64,000 bases of DNA, taken from positions 4,700,701 through 4,764,700 of the forward strand of contig SCFE01000004.1 in the NCBI GenBank assembly GCA_004352715.1. Reading direction: 5' to 3'. Source of the DNA: Hofstenia miamia (taxonomy: Eukaryota; Xenacoelomorpha; Acoela). This document shows, one piece after another, positions 21,785-33,946 of this stretch. Positions within the stretch are counted from its first letter, which is position 1; every line of letters begins with the position of its first letter. Position numbers and translations under genes: made by a program. The notes beneath the pieces were generated by a model. It made no database searches. It was not told the DNA's origin and saw only the letters and a list, made by a program, of their open reading frames with translations.

Positions 21785-22570
21785 AATATTATTATTTCCA
21801 TCAGCCCAGTCAGAATTTGAGTGTCCTCAATTATTGTTTTCTTGGTTTGTTCCACTCTTGTGCTTGCAATTGCCATCATCCTATCATATTTAGTGAAGTT
21901 TTCCACAATTATGAGTAGGTGTTGATATCATTTGTTGTCTCTTTATAGGTTTTCCAAGTCTATGTATACTATTTCATTTGGTTGATTTAATATAGTTTGC
22001 TTAGTTTTGCTATTTGTCTTGGGAATTGCTATTAATTATTTAATATTGATGTTGTATATTTCTTTATTACATCTTCTACTGCTTTGTGAGCTAAAATCCT
22101 AATGAATCTTGCATTGAATTATCATTTCAGCTGGGATGATACCACCATGACCATTTTCATCTATTTATCTTGTTACTTCTCTCTTGCAATAGTCTGGGAT
22201 TGTTATTCTATTGTTTTTCACTTCAATGTATAGCAGTGTATTTCTGTTTATTTTATATATATATTTTCTGTAATAGCTGTTTGTTATTTTTTCAGGTTTT
22301 TCTACTTTCTTTCTAATTTCCATTAATAATTCATCTCTTTTTTGATTTTCTATTATTTCTTGTTCTGTTATCTCCTTTTTCAGAAATATGGGCAGTGTCT
22401 CTTGTCCTTTTTTGTCTACACTTATGTTATTAGTTCTTTGTACTCATTTTGTGTCAGCAACTGAAAGTGAATTTTGTGTCCTACTTTTTGATGTCTCTTT
22501 GATATTCTTGTAGAGATGTCCAGAAGTCTGCATTATTACATAGATTTCCTTTTCTGTGTTCTATTTTAAA
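21785..22570 (-). pseudogene. pol: Ty3/gypsy integrase remnant (linker, zinc region, start of core)
   Basis: Translated on the minus strand, the segment 22440-22230 reads D-K-K-G-Q-E, later E-I-T-E-Q-E-I-I and R-D-E-L-L-M-E-I-R-K-K. This matches the pol linker of the plus element at 38390-38520. Next come F-N-A-R-F-I and A-V-E-D-V-I-K-K-Y (matching the region after the integrase zinc finger), then V-Y-I-D-L-E-N-L and L-L-I-I-V-E-N-F-T-K-Y from the catalytic core with its first Asp. The frame is broken in several places and ends before the second Asp. The expected HHCC Cys pair is lost (T-T-S-I-L-N-N in place of T-C-L-I-N-N). Confidence 0.78.
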
Positions 22571-24545
22571 TGTAAATTTGCTTAGATATTGTATCTATCT
22601 TAATAAAATGGAGGATTAGTATCTTGAGATTATGCCATATTACAGAGAGTAAGGACTATTCAAAGAGCTAATACAGTGCAATGAAAGTTTTCTTGGTGCT
22701 AAACTCATACATGGACACCTGCAAATATGCATTGCCCAGATTAAGTGTAGAGTAGTTGGTATATTCTGTGTGGCATGAAGAAAATTGTCAGCAGGGGGTG
22801 AATAGGAAGGATTATTTTTTGAAATGTCACTTAACATTTGAAGTCTATGCACATACTATGTTGTCACCTTGTTTAAACAAAAACATAAGATACACATAAG
22901 GACATTTGCTTTTCCAAATTATTCTTTGTTAAATAATTCCATAATTGGTGTAGTACAACCTTTTTGAAATGACTGAAGTATTCACCCCAATGGAGGGGAT
23001 TTAGTTTAGACAAGGTGGTATTAATATTATGTTTTACTACAATAATGTTACCAATCCTGGTTTCAACCTATTTGAAAATTGATGACTTTTTGCAAAGATT
23101 GACATTAATTTTTTTGCAGCATTGCTGTGTTGATAGCAGCAGTATTTCTACATAGTAAAAAATGTAATGTTTTAGTAATGCATTTCTAGAGTAGAAGGCA
23201 AACAAGTTGCATTTTGGTTAGGATTTGCAGAAATAACACTATCACTTATATTTAATATAACAGTTATAGTATGACCATCTTTAACTATGCACATATTGTT
23301 TAATATAATTATTTTTTAGACATAGTGCAATAGAGAATTCCCTACAACCTACATTATGTGGGCTAATGTAGAAAATTTAGACATTCTAAATATGGAAAAA
23401 TATGACATTAATGACTTGGATGCCCTAGTTAAAATGTGCTTCCAAATATCTATAAGTCATGTGCAACCACATTCACTTTTGATGTGAAATTGCACAATTA
23501 AACAACCTACCTGAGGTGTCATTCTGACAACTACTGTTTGCATCAAACTTTTCATATTTTCTTTGAGTTGCCACCATTATTTCAAGCTCAAACTACAAAT
23601 CAGAATGACAAACTTACTAACATCATATTTCCAATATAAAATAGAGAAAACAAATTCTTTTTTTCATTAGAATCTGGTGTGAGAATGGTATATTTTACTC
23701 TAATAGGTACAAATCATATACAAATTTAAGCTTAAGCTTAATTCAAGGATGATTGAACCACATCCACTATAGTGTTAATCCAGCTACAGCCAAATTTATG
23801 TCATTCTTTCATAACTTTTTGTTAGTTGTAGGCTTAATGAATGAAATAATATTTTTAAAGTAAATGGTAGAAACTGTTTCTGTTAGTGTGTCCACAAAAA
23901 ATGCTTATTGAAATAGCAAAATGCGAGCATTTATTGTACAGTATTCAAATTGCAATTTATATTACTAAAAATAACTTTTATATGTTGGTTTTCCATATTG
24001 AGCATACTACAAAATATATTGTGGTGCAGCTCTTTAATAATATGGGACTTCTAATATATCTAATATTTCAAGAAAATAACTATTGTGAATAGAATGAAAA
24101 ATATTAATATATAATCACAAAATTTAGTGACTCTCAAATTTCCACAATACAATAATGAAAAAATAATTTGAAAAGTAATTATAAATTGTAATCATGACTG
24201 AACAATTGAAACCAACAGTTATACAAAAATTTTTAAAATTTTCAGAATAACAAGAATTTAGCCTCAAGTGACTATTACAATGTGGAATAAGCAAGGAGAA
24301 ATAAACTATATTAAATTGTATTGCACAATAAAACAGTTGTAACAATAGTGAAATTATTTTTAGTGAAAACATGGTTGAGATTCAAAAAATGTAACTAATA
24401 TATTTGTTTGAATTACATAGAGTAGTATAGCCACAGAAGCATCAAATTTAGCCTCAGTTAATCCTCTTCAATCTGTATAAACATAGATAAAACTAAAAAT
24501 TATTTCAATTTATATAGTATGAAACAGTTACTAAGTAAAACTTAC
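22571..24545. other. Non-coding, nothing recognised
   Basis: AT-rich sequence without supportable coding frames. Short open frames here (for example 22640-22852 and 23886-24092) lack motifs and splice context. If the flanking Ig exons belong to one gene, this is downstream of its membrane-anchor exon and may be intron. Confidence 0.5.
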
Positions 24546-24923
24546 ATTTGATTTCCAGATTTGAGATATTTAGTCCTTTTAAATAATGTGAAGTTAATTT
24601 TGCAAGTATTACTGCAATAATTAGCACCAACATAAGCAATAAATAATATATTTCAGCATAGTCATTCACTTCACTGGTGAAATGATTAATGTGAACTTTG
24701 ATTTCTCTTTTTGTAATGGGGAAAATGGCATGGCAGAAAAAGCCACTTTTTGTTTGAAACATTGTAGAACACTGAATATTATCCATCCCTTTACAAATGA
24801 CATCTCCAATTTCATTCTTAATGACAAGTGAAGTAGATGGGAAGGAGTCAACTAAACATTGAAGGGAAATCATGTTCATTGATGATGAGTAATTGCAAGT
24901 GAAGGATATGTAATCAGGATCAT
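24546..24923 (-). CDS. Exon: Ig-like domain plus transmembrane segment, membrane protein
   Basis: The exon begins after an acceptor (CAACTCTTAG) and ends at a canonical donor (AAAT followed by GTAAGT) at 24546-24541. It is phase 1 at both ends and 126 codons long. It encodes an extracellular Ig-like fold: I-S-F-T-C-N-Y, then S-L-Q-C-L-V-D-S-F-P (B-strand Cys) and S-G-F-F-C-H-A-I-F-P (F-strand Cys). Next comes a stretch N-D-Y-A-E and a strongly hydrophobic segment, I-Y-Y-L-L-L-M-L-V-L-I-I-A-V-I-L-A, ending in a basic cytoplasmic start. This fits the membrane-proximal exon of a type I Ig-superfamily receptor or adhesion protein. Ligand and role cannot be read from it. The exon at 45557 uses the same phases and the same ...I-K donor context. 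Confidence 0.72.
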
Positions 24924-25634
24924 CTAAGAGTTGGAATTTAGAAAACATATTTTATATAATAATGGTGTTCATAATTGCAATCACACAAATAAATCATGCT
25001 TATGATTGCATATAAAAATTTGCCAATATATATTGTAATGGCATGCCTTAAATTTGCTTGACAATAATATTTTTTATTGTAAACTGCTATTGACTAACAA
25101 AGAACAACATTTTAACCATTACTTCACAGTAAAAACAGTAAGAGCTTTTCTCAATTCATTTTCCACAATTTTGCATCAAGACAGAACTACTATTAAAATT
25201 ATTTGATTGAAGAGATATTGTGAGAAACTTTTACATTTTCATTGTCAGTTATTGCTTCTGAACCACTTAGTGTGAAAACTGTGAAATTTGTTTATCTACT
25301 ATAACCATATTGTGGTTAAGTAACATTTTTTGTTTTAGTGGTATTTAAGTTTTCTATAGCTATTATGGAGTCACATCTCTATTGATGACACAAATGTCCT
25401 CTGCATATTCACTTTGCACATATTGCTGTCTGTTGCTAAACAAACTGTTCATAGGCATTGTTAATAATGTACTAAATCTGTAATTTTCAAAATGACATCT
25501 AGAAATTTGCAATCATATCTATCAAGCACTCATGACACAAACTAACAATTTTACTACTGTTATTGCTGATTAAATAATGAGCAATGCCTATAATTCTAGT
25601 AATGCATCAATAGTGCTGAGAACTTGTGTACAAA
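24924..25634. other. Non-coding, probable intron sequence
   Basis: Lies upstream (minus sense) of the Ig-transmembrane exon. AT-rich, with no frame or repeat I can support. Confidence 0.4.
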
Positions 25635-26594
25635 TGTAACATCCTCTACTTTTTAGCTTTAAAGGTGTATCTGTGGGTAGGGATGTACTACTTTGATACT
25701 GCTTAACTTCCACTTAGTTCCATTAACTTTAATTAACAAACATAATTATAATCACTGTTTAGGTGAAAAAGCCATGCAGCATCTCTTCAAATCAGTGATA
25801 GTGGGCATATGCCTGGCCCAATCTCCACATCCAGTTTCATTTGTTCACTGAGGATCCATTTGGTTGAGTTCCACTCCTCAGCTGAACAATGTATTTTATG
25901 TGTACCCTGTCCTAGCTCAGTGTATACTCAAGACAATACATAACTCGATTTAATCTCTATTTGTAAAAGTGTTTCATGTACTTGCAACCTGACTTGTCAC
26001 TAGCTGTGTAGTTAATATTACATATAGCCATTACCAAAATATATTGGCTTTATAAACTGGTTTAATATACCCAGCTTCCTAACCTACATTTAGTAATCAA
26101 TAAATGCTCAGTCACATTATTAGTCACATTATCATTATTAATTTGGATCTAGAATAATATATATAAATTCCTATGTTTTGGTTTAGCAGCCAATACACAA
26201 CTCATTTAGCTTGATATTGTATTAAATAATCAAAATAAAGAAACAATATAAGAATTCCAAAGAAATTTCTTTATCAATTGTTAATATGAAATTTAATCTA
26301 TTTATATTAGCTCGAAAAAGTAAATGCCAATTTCAAATTTTGAACCTTTTGTCTGCCAAGATGGCAGCTAAAAATAATGGAAGTGAATTTGCCCCCTTCA
26401 TTTAGACAAAATGAATAGTATCAACAAATACTAGTTCATAATCAATTATAATGATATTACTTGGTTGCAACTTACAAATTAATCTAAGCTGATAATAACT
26501 TTTTACAATATATTTTTAATCACATTCCTATTTGATCTTAGTTCTTCTTAATCAACTTACTTCTTTAGCAGCTTGTTTATTTGGATGATGCTGA
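25635..26594 (-). mobile_element. LTR, family B
   Basis: Plus-strand text starts TGTAACATCCTCTAC and runs through TGTTTAGGTGAAAAAGCC, CTCAGCTGAACAATG, CATTACCAAAATATATTGGC and TCTGCCAAGATGGCAGC near 26353 to TTGGATGATGCTGA. The last bases diverge from GCTACA and no clean target duplication is seen (left flank CAAA), so the right end is worn. Confidence 0.85.
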
Positions 26595-28130
26595 ATAAAA
26601 GCATTGATTTAAATATATTGCATGATTTTATTTTAGCTAAAAAATTATTTGTTTGCATAAAAGTCTCTCAATAGCAAAAAGCTTCATATTGTCAAACATT
26701 TTTTACTATATCTAATAACATATTTATCTCTTAGATTTTTGAAACCAAACATATATATTTTAATATATCCTGATTGCTGGAGGCCTCTAATTTGTCCTTT
26801 GTTTACTTTTTTTGAGAATTTGGTAGGCGACAAATAAATGTATGTAACTATAAAATAATAACCCCTCCATAATAGATGACTGTTGACCAAAGCCAAATGG
26901 TTAGTTATTCCAATTGAAGCATAATAGAGAGCAAGTGTTTTATTACAACCTTTCTAACAGAAATGATTGAATAATGCAAGAATTTCATTTTGATATTTTG
27001 GCTATAATGATTTTGACATGTACACTCAGAGCTTACTTAGCTCAAAAAGCTTAGATGGATGCTGACCATCCAAATTTGCCACCAAATAGAATCGTGTTTC
27101 TCAGAAAATAGCTAGACAACAGTCTAGTTCAACATAGAATCGTGTTTCTCAGAAAATAGCTAGACAACAGTCTAGTTCAACTTATACTTGAGGCTGAGTT
27201 TATAAAATAAAATATTGCTTCCATAACCAAACATTTCAACAAAAATTAGAAGGAGCAACTTGAAAATGTTGAGTCAATGAAGGCATCCATTAAGTTCTTT
27301 ACAAATATTAAGACCAGTAGAAGTACAAGATACAAAATCTGTGTCAAGTTAGAAGATGCAAGTACATCTCATGAAGCCAAATTAGAAAATGAAATACTGT
27401 ACTGAAGTTATAAACTGAAACTTCCTGCTTATAGGCAAAACAGCTTATGAAAGAACACATATATACTGCCAAAGCACTCCATACTAAGGCAATAACATTG
27501 AGATTGGGCTCCAAAGAGCAAAACTAGTAAGCAAAGACCTGGGAAAAAAGTGTGTTTTTGAAATACATTTGAATCTCTTGACCCAAACATTGCAAACAAT
27601 GCTTACCCAGTTCCCATATAGCCAAATAGTCATTTTAGGACCAAATAAGAACATTGGAGACTCCACGCACCACCCCTAGCAAATAATTAGTCAGTCTATA
27701 TCAGAGGTAGGAAGTGAGACCCAGGAATGCACTCATCAGTGAACTCAATAGTGAAGTCAACTAAGGAAATTATATAATGAAGCAAACAATGATAAAGTTG
27801 ACACTGCTCTGAACAAAATTTGACATAATTTGAGTGACCAAGTGCCAGAGATAATTCATAAATCTGTGTTGAATATAAAATTATGGTAGTTAACTTCTTT
27901 GCCAAGCCAGGTAAGACCAAGTACAATTGCCAGCTGATAAGCTGAAAACAATAGATTTGGTTGAATTCAGAAAAAGTAATCCAAAGAGTGTCACAGAATA
28001 AAGCAGAATACAGGAAGCAGATCAATGTATTATATAATGGCAAAGCAACATACAATAATGACAATCTCTCTGATATAGAATAAATAAAAGAATACACCAA
28101 GATAAACACCAATGTTAATTTATTAAACAA
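26595..28130. other. Mostly uncharacterised; possible decayed retroelement interior
   Basis: Contains a 48-bp tandem duplication (27086-27181). From about 27250 to 28130 the plus strand shows short protein-like stretches interrupted by stops, leading up to the protease-like remnant at 28173, so this may be a ruined gag region. I cannot identify it further. Confidence 0.35.
27086..27181. repeat. 48-bp perfect tandem duplication
   Basis: Two adjacent copies of a unit starting ATAGAATCGTGTTTCTCAG and ending TCTAGTTCAAC, with no differences. Confidence 0.95.
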
Positions 28131-28172
28131 AAAGGAGTGCTGTCTTGTACAAATTGTGCACCTGTCCTGGGG

Positions 28173-28316
28173 ATGAGCAATTTGACAGAGGCCAATGTGA
28201 TCCCCATGACAATCAGCAGAGCAATATTGAAGGTTCTAATCAATACAGGGACCACAATATCAGTAATTACAAACAAGTGCAAACAAGCTGGGGTCCCAAA
28301 ATCAAACATAGATTGA
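28173..28316 (+). pseudogene. Retropepsin-like remnant of another retroelement
   Basis: The plus frame M-S-N-L-T-E-A-N-V-I-P-M-T-I is followed by L-K-V-L-I-N-T-G-T-T-I-S-V-I and T-N-K-C-K-Q-A-G-V-P before a TGA. The layout is that of a retroviral-type aspartic protease, but the catalytic Asp of D-T-G is Asn. The surrounding residues differ from the family at 1-6434, so it comes from a different element. Its continuation is cut 70 bp later by the solo LTR at 28383. Confidence 0.5.
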
Positions 28317-28382
28317 TCAACCCATCTGGAGACAATATACACAAAATTAACACTGGAGGACATAAATCTAAAAATTGCCAAT

Positions 28383-29462
28383 TGTAGCATAATCCATCAG
28401 AAGCCAGGTGTGGTCAAAATGAGAAAAGAATGGAAGTAACTCAGGTTAAATTGTACAAAACATGGATATGATAGATTATTTAATTTGTAAAATGTTTGAA
28501 GCTGTTTGATAATTAAATTAACTTGGTAGTATTTGGCAAACTTCAAGATGACCAAACAGCATACACTAATTAATGCTGACATTGTGTAATTAAAGCAGAA
28601 ATTAAAACGTGAGGGAAAATTGTAAACAAGCTTTAATCAAGAGTAATTGTATGGTGGTTCCTGAATCCAATTATAGGAATTCTGGAGCAGCCTCACAATC
28701 AGCCATTCCAAGTGTGGTGAGGGTGTGAGCTGTAGATTTCTTGATGGTCTTATAGGTTATGAATAGGGATAGGGATTTTTAACCATTATAGCTTTCCCAT
28801 CTCTTGATGCTTGCAGATTATTATGATTACTATTAGATTGCTCTACATGTTTACTCTACAGTTCTTTTGTACATTGTATTTACTATCTAGTAATTTAGTG
28901 GACTGTCAACTGGTTTATAAATCACTTTTCTTGATGACTGCATTGATTGTTCACATGTATGAAGGGCTACCATGTATTACTATATATGTAGGGATATTAT
29001 ATGTAAGGAATGATAACAAGCTAAAGCACCATGGTTGCATTATTTCCTCATATTTACATAGTGATAATAACAAGAACAATCAATGCACTAAATTCTTAAG
29101 GTATCACACACACACTATCACTGAGTTAAACATCCACCCACTGATTCACCAACTGGTTTCCATTGTGAAGTTCAAGTACAAGCTGGAGCTGTTACCAATG
29201 AAGATGTCTCTTGATGTGCATAGAACAGCACTGGGTATTGACCCTGTATTCCATCCACTTTTCTCGATCTAAACAAGCAGGGATTAGTTAAGCATTTAGG
29301 ATAGCTGATGCATATTAATAAGGTTAATTAACTATCCAACAAGTTATGTTGAGGGAATCAGGAATCTGTCATATCCTAAACATTGCATATATTCTGATAT
29401 CCCCTGAGAATGAGATAGCAACTAATAAATAACTGCGGAATAATTATTGGAAAGATTCTACA
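28383..29462 (+). mobile_element. Solo LTR, family A; TSD CAAT
   Basis: Starts TGTAGCATAATCCATC and has CAGGTGTGGTCAAAATGAG just inside, as in other family A copies. It ends AAAGATTCTACA. CAAT flanks it at 28379-28382 and 29463-29466. It is shorter (1080 bp) than the copies at 15263 and 18728. The open frame 28811-29272 is LTR sequence. Confidence 0.9.
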
Positions 29463-29625
29463 CAATAATATATTCACACACACTTACAGTAGTGGACACA
29501 AACAGAGGAATTCTTTACCCTAGGAGCTGATATTGGGAAATGACTTCTTGAAACAGCATTCTTATTTTATTAACTTTAAGCAGCAAAATATAAGAGGAAA
29601 TAATATCTACATTTAATAATATTGA

Positions 29626-30286
29626 TGTAACATCCTCTAAATGGCTTTGCCATCTAGTTTCTGTATTATACTGTTATAATTAAAATGATACATTAGTGAG
29701 TAGGGATGTACTATTCTCATACTGCTTCACTTCTACATTATTAATTCCATTAACTGTAATTAACAGATGCTATAATAAACATTATTTAGGTGACTAAGCT
29801 TCACAGTATCATTTCCAGCAGTTGGTAAGTGGGCATCTGCCAGAAGCAAATCTCCCTATCCAGTAGCCACTACTCTTCTATGTTCTAGCACGTTGAGTTC
29901 CACCTCTCAGCTGAGGTATGCAACTTATGTGTACCATACCCTAGCTTGGTGATTACTCAAGACAAGACACAACTAAACTTAGTTTCTATTTGTAAAGTGT
30001 ACTGGTTACTTTTAACCTAAATTGTTACTAGCTGCTTACTTAATATTATAATTAGCTATTACCAAAATATATTGGCTCTAGTAGATTAATTATATATCTT
30101 GCTTACTTAATATTATAATTAGCTATTACCAAAATATATTGGCTCTAGTAGATTAATTATATATCTAGCAGCTTCCCATCCTACACATAATAATTGATAT
30201 ATGCATACATGCTTGGTCGCATTATTTGTTGCATTATCGTCATTAATTTAGATCTAAAATAATGTAATATAAATTCCTACATTTGG
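29626..30286 (-). mobile_element. LTR, family B, truncated by a family A LTR
   Basis: Plus-strand text starts TGTAACATCCTCTAAATGG and follows family B through GGGCATCTGCC, CTCAGCTGAGG and ATTAATTTAGATCTAAAATAATG. It breaks at AAATTCCTACATTTGG, where family A sequence begins. It carries a private 67-bp tandem duplication (30033-30099 and 30100-30166). Confidence 0.85.
30033..30166. repeat. 67-bp perfect tandem duplication within an LTR
   Basis: The unit TGCTTACTTAATATTATAAT...ATTATATATCT is present twice in a row. Other family B copies have it once. Confidence 0.93.
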
Positions 30287-31020
30287 TATGGCATAATCAC
30301 ATGTGTGGTCTAAATGAGAGAAGGAGATGAAACTTATACAACTCAATGATAATAATAATTCATTGTACACACTTGCTTATTATAATTTGATTAGTTGTAA
30401 AAATTTACTAAAGCAGTATTTCATATTAATTTGTCTGGCAGTACTTTGGTGAAATTAATAGAACAAAGTAACACATGCTAATTAATGCTGACATGCTTAA
30501 TTAAGGCAGATGAGAAATGCTGGGAAATTGTCAACAATACAAAAGACAGGTACTAGCCATTTGTTTGATTGTTTACTGAGATTTAGTATAAATGTGCAAT
30601 ATTAGTTTATGATTTTGATGGAATGAATTTTACTGGATTTACTTTGTTATTTTTAAGGTTATTTAATAGTTGAATGGAAAGCTAAACATTCAAGTACTAG
30701 AATAATCCTATGATGATCCCCAAATACACTTAGCAGTATTCTGGAACAGCCTGCACATTATATCCTTTCAAAAGTGCAGTGTGGTCAGTAGCTGTAAATT
30801 TTTCAATGTGTTTCTAAGTTATGAATAGGGATAGGGATTTTTACCCATTAGAGCTTTCCTATCATTCATTCCCCTATGATAGTTATTATTATATTTAGAA
30901 CAACTATTACTAGATCTGAAAAGCTCTACATGTTAATTTTACAGTTCTTTTTGATGATGTATTTACTGTTCAGTAATTCAGTGGATTATTGGTTGACATT
31001 CAAATTAGTTTTATTGCTGA

Positions 31021-31887
31021 TGTAGAATCTTGACAACCTTCCAAATACTAAAACTTAACTTAATTTAGGAGCAGCTATAACACTTTTCCCTCCTTGACTA
31101 GTATGGTAGGTGACAGATTCCAAATTTCCATCTCTCTTCTTTCATTCTAACTTTGAGTTGCATATTAATTAAGATAATATCTGTTCAACAAATATTGGTA
31201 AGAAAACTAACAACTGTACTTTAGGTGCAAGACAAGAGATAGATGGTACAATTTACAAGGTCAAACACCCAACCTGAGGCAAAGCACAAAGAGGAATCAA
31301 AGAATTACAATATAACAATTAATTCCAGCTGACACTTTAACATTGAGAGAAACACCAACCACAACACCAGTGACTCAGTGCAGTGAAACACATTAATGTT
31401 GGTGCAAAGCCATTATGAAGCACTCCTGTTAAATGAAGATGTGGACCACTGTCTCAAATACCCTAGTGCTTGAACATTTAGCTTTCCATGACAATTAATA
31501 AAATAACCTTACAAAGAAAAGGAAAGTAAATCCAATGAATTTATGTCATCACCAAAATAATAAATTGCACTACTTTTATACGTGAAAATAATAAACATTT
31601 AAATATTTGGCTAGTAACTGTTAATCTAAGTTGTTGACAATTTTCGATTCTCTGATTTTCCTTCATCTGCTGATAACACACATCAGCATTAATTAGCATT
31701 TGCAACTTCGACCATTTGTCAAATATACTGCCAAATTAATTAATATGAAAAATACTGCATTATGATTTTACAAATGAATTAACTAATCATAATCATGTGC
31801 TTACAATAAATTTTTATTTCAAAATTTAGTCTTAGTTCTTTCCTCTCTTTCTCTCAACTTGACCACACATGATTGGATTATGTTACA
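31021..31887 (-). mobile_element. Solo LTR, family A, internally deleted; TSD CTGA
   Basis: Plus-strand text starts TGTAGAATCTTGACAACC and ends GATTATGTTACA, flanked by CTGA at 31017-31020 and 31888-31891. At 867 bp it lacks roughly 0.5 kb from the middle relative to the copies at 15263 and 18728; the break is near 31395-31405. It is inserted in another family A LTR of opposite orientation. Confidence 0.92.
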
Positions 31888-32021
31888 CTGACAGCATTGA
31901 TTGTTCACATGTGTAAATGGGTGACATGTACTATTATATCTGTAGGGTTATTATATGTAAGGAAACATAACAAGGTAAAGCAATGTGGTTGCATTTATTC
32001 CTTTTATTTACATAGCCATAA

Positions 32022-33177
32022 TGTAGCATAATCCAAAGCATAATGCTGCTAAGAAGAAAAGATCAGATGATTAGTGAGAATTTAGTTTGAATTATTATTT
32101 ATTGATTATAAAAAATTTAAACTTAATTATCATTATTATGTTTGTAATATGACACTAGGAAACAATATAGCAAATTAGTACTTGTCAATGAATAATTTAG
32201 CTAAAAGTAGGGAGTGAAAACACTTCCATTATTTTTAGCCATTTTGGCAGATGAATATATTCAAATTTTGAATGACAGAAACTTTTTGAATTTAACTATA
32301 AATAGAGTGAGAATCAATTTGGAAACTGTTGAATGAAATTCTTTGAAAATCTTATCTTTAGATTTTATTCAGTTTGCTTATTTATAAATCATGTCAAGCT
32401 AAATGGTAGATGCAGTAGTAGTGGCTTGGGCACACATCAGGAGTGATTCAATGGTCCTTGATCCAAGCCATGAAACTGCATTTACATTAGGTGTATGAAT
32501 AGGAGTTTTTCTCCCTTTAGCTGACTATCAATTCATTTGTTTGCATGTATTAAATAATTGATTATCAAAGATAAGGCTAGGTAGCCTATCATAGGTTATA
32601 TCTATATTGCATTGTCTAATTAGGTGAACTATAAATAGACTGATAAATAGACCAAGCATGCATTGTTATCTAAATGTAAGGTAGGAAGCTGCAAGTAACT
32701 ATTTACTTTATTTATCTATCTTAATTTAAGCCAATAGTTTTTGGTAATGGCTGAAGTGTTATTTATTAAGCAGCTAGTGACATTGCCAGGTTGTGAAGTA
32801 TGAAATTACACATTACAAATTGAGTTTAAGTCAGTTACATCCAGCATTGAGAGCTGCACTGTGTTAGGATAGGGAACACATAAGTTACTTCATTGAGCTG
32901 AGACTTGGAAATACTCAATCAACAACAGAGGCGCATGAATGTGGATTGATTTGGAGATCAGAGTCAGGCAGAGGCCACAGTGAAATCACAGAGAAGAACA
33001 GTGATGACATCATACCTAAATATTATTGGGTTACTTGAAATTACTGCAAGTTAATAACAATGTATCTCATGTCTGAGTGAAGAATTAATATCAGTGCATC
33101 CCTACTTGCATCTAACAGGAAATAATAATTTAAAAGAATAATTAACCCTCTGTTGAAGCCTGGTAATGGATGCTACA
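32022..33177 (+). mobile_element. Solo LTR, family B; TSD ATAA
   Basis: Starts TGTAGCATAATCCAAAGC and ends GGTAATGGATGCTACA, flanked by ATAA at 32018-32021 and 33178-33181. The TATAAATAG box is at 32297-32305 and AGCCATTTTGGCAG near 32238. It lies in the distal part of the 5' LTR of the gag-pol element. Confidence 0.93.
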
Positions 33178-33568
33178 ATAATAACAAGGACAATCAATGC
33201 AATAAATGGTTAAGTTATCACACACACCATATCACTGAAGTAACCATCCACGCACTGAGTCAATAACTGGTTTCCATGGTCATGTTCAATTAGAAGCTGG
33301 AGCTGTCACCAAAGAAGACATCCTCTATTGTGCATTGCTCTGAATCAGGTTTCAACCCTGTTTTCCATCAACTGCTCTCAATCTAAATAAACTGTTGTTA
33401 ATCTGAGCATTAAGGAATGCTAATGTTATAATGATTCAGTTAATAAGTTGAGCAACCAATTTGGTTGAGAAGTTTGGGATCTGTCAAACAGTATACCTCA
33501 CACATCCCCAAGAGAAATGTAAAAGCAACTCTTAAATTATAGCAAATCAGGGTTGGCAAGATTCTATA

Positions 33569-33584
33569 TGGTGACCATGACAGG
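33569..33584 (+). promoter_or_regulatory. Candidate tRNA-Arg primer-binding site
   Basis: TGGTGACCATGACAGG follows the LTR end (TTCTATA) directly, matching the site at 12687 except at two bases. Position and the TGG start fit a minus-strand primer site. Confidence 0.6.
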
Positions 33585-33946
33585 TGCTCAACATGCACAA
33601 GAGGAAGGAAATGGAAATGTAAAGAAAATCCAATCAAGCCGAAATAAGGGACTAGCATAATTGAGTAAAGATAGTTGTTTCTTCTCGAACTATGAAGAAA
33701 ACCTTATCATGGGAAAAATAAGTTAAAAAATCAGAATAAAGACTTAGTGTGAGACAGTTGTTTCTGTCAAAGGTAATGAGAAAGAAAACAAAGCCAAACA
33801 AATTCTTAAGTTGAAGCTCCACAGAAAAAGTGTTAGAAAGGAACCACCAAAGAATTACTCAAAGCTACAAATGATAATGGTAAACTAGAGCTAAGATGCA
33901 AAAAATGCCACAAAATCAAAAAATCCCAGAAATACAAGATGTAACA

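Larger units (their letters stand above)
30287..33568 (+). mobile_element. 5' LTR, family A, carrying two nested LTRs
   Basis: Begins near TATGGCATAATCACATGTGTGG (a worn TGTAACATAATCC) and ends AAGATTCTATA at 33568, next to a primer-binding-like site and gag. The LTR is split into 30287-31020, 31888-32021 and 33178-33568 by a minus family A LTR and a plus family B LTR, each with its own 4-bp duplication. Discounting these leaves about 1.26 kb, the normal family length. Confidence 0.85.

Noticed and set aside
28115-28390. Minus frame of 91 codons with hydrophobic stretches
   Set aside because: It is antisense to the protease-like relic at 28173-28316 and shows no membrane-protein family features.
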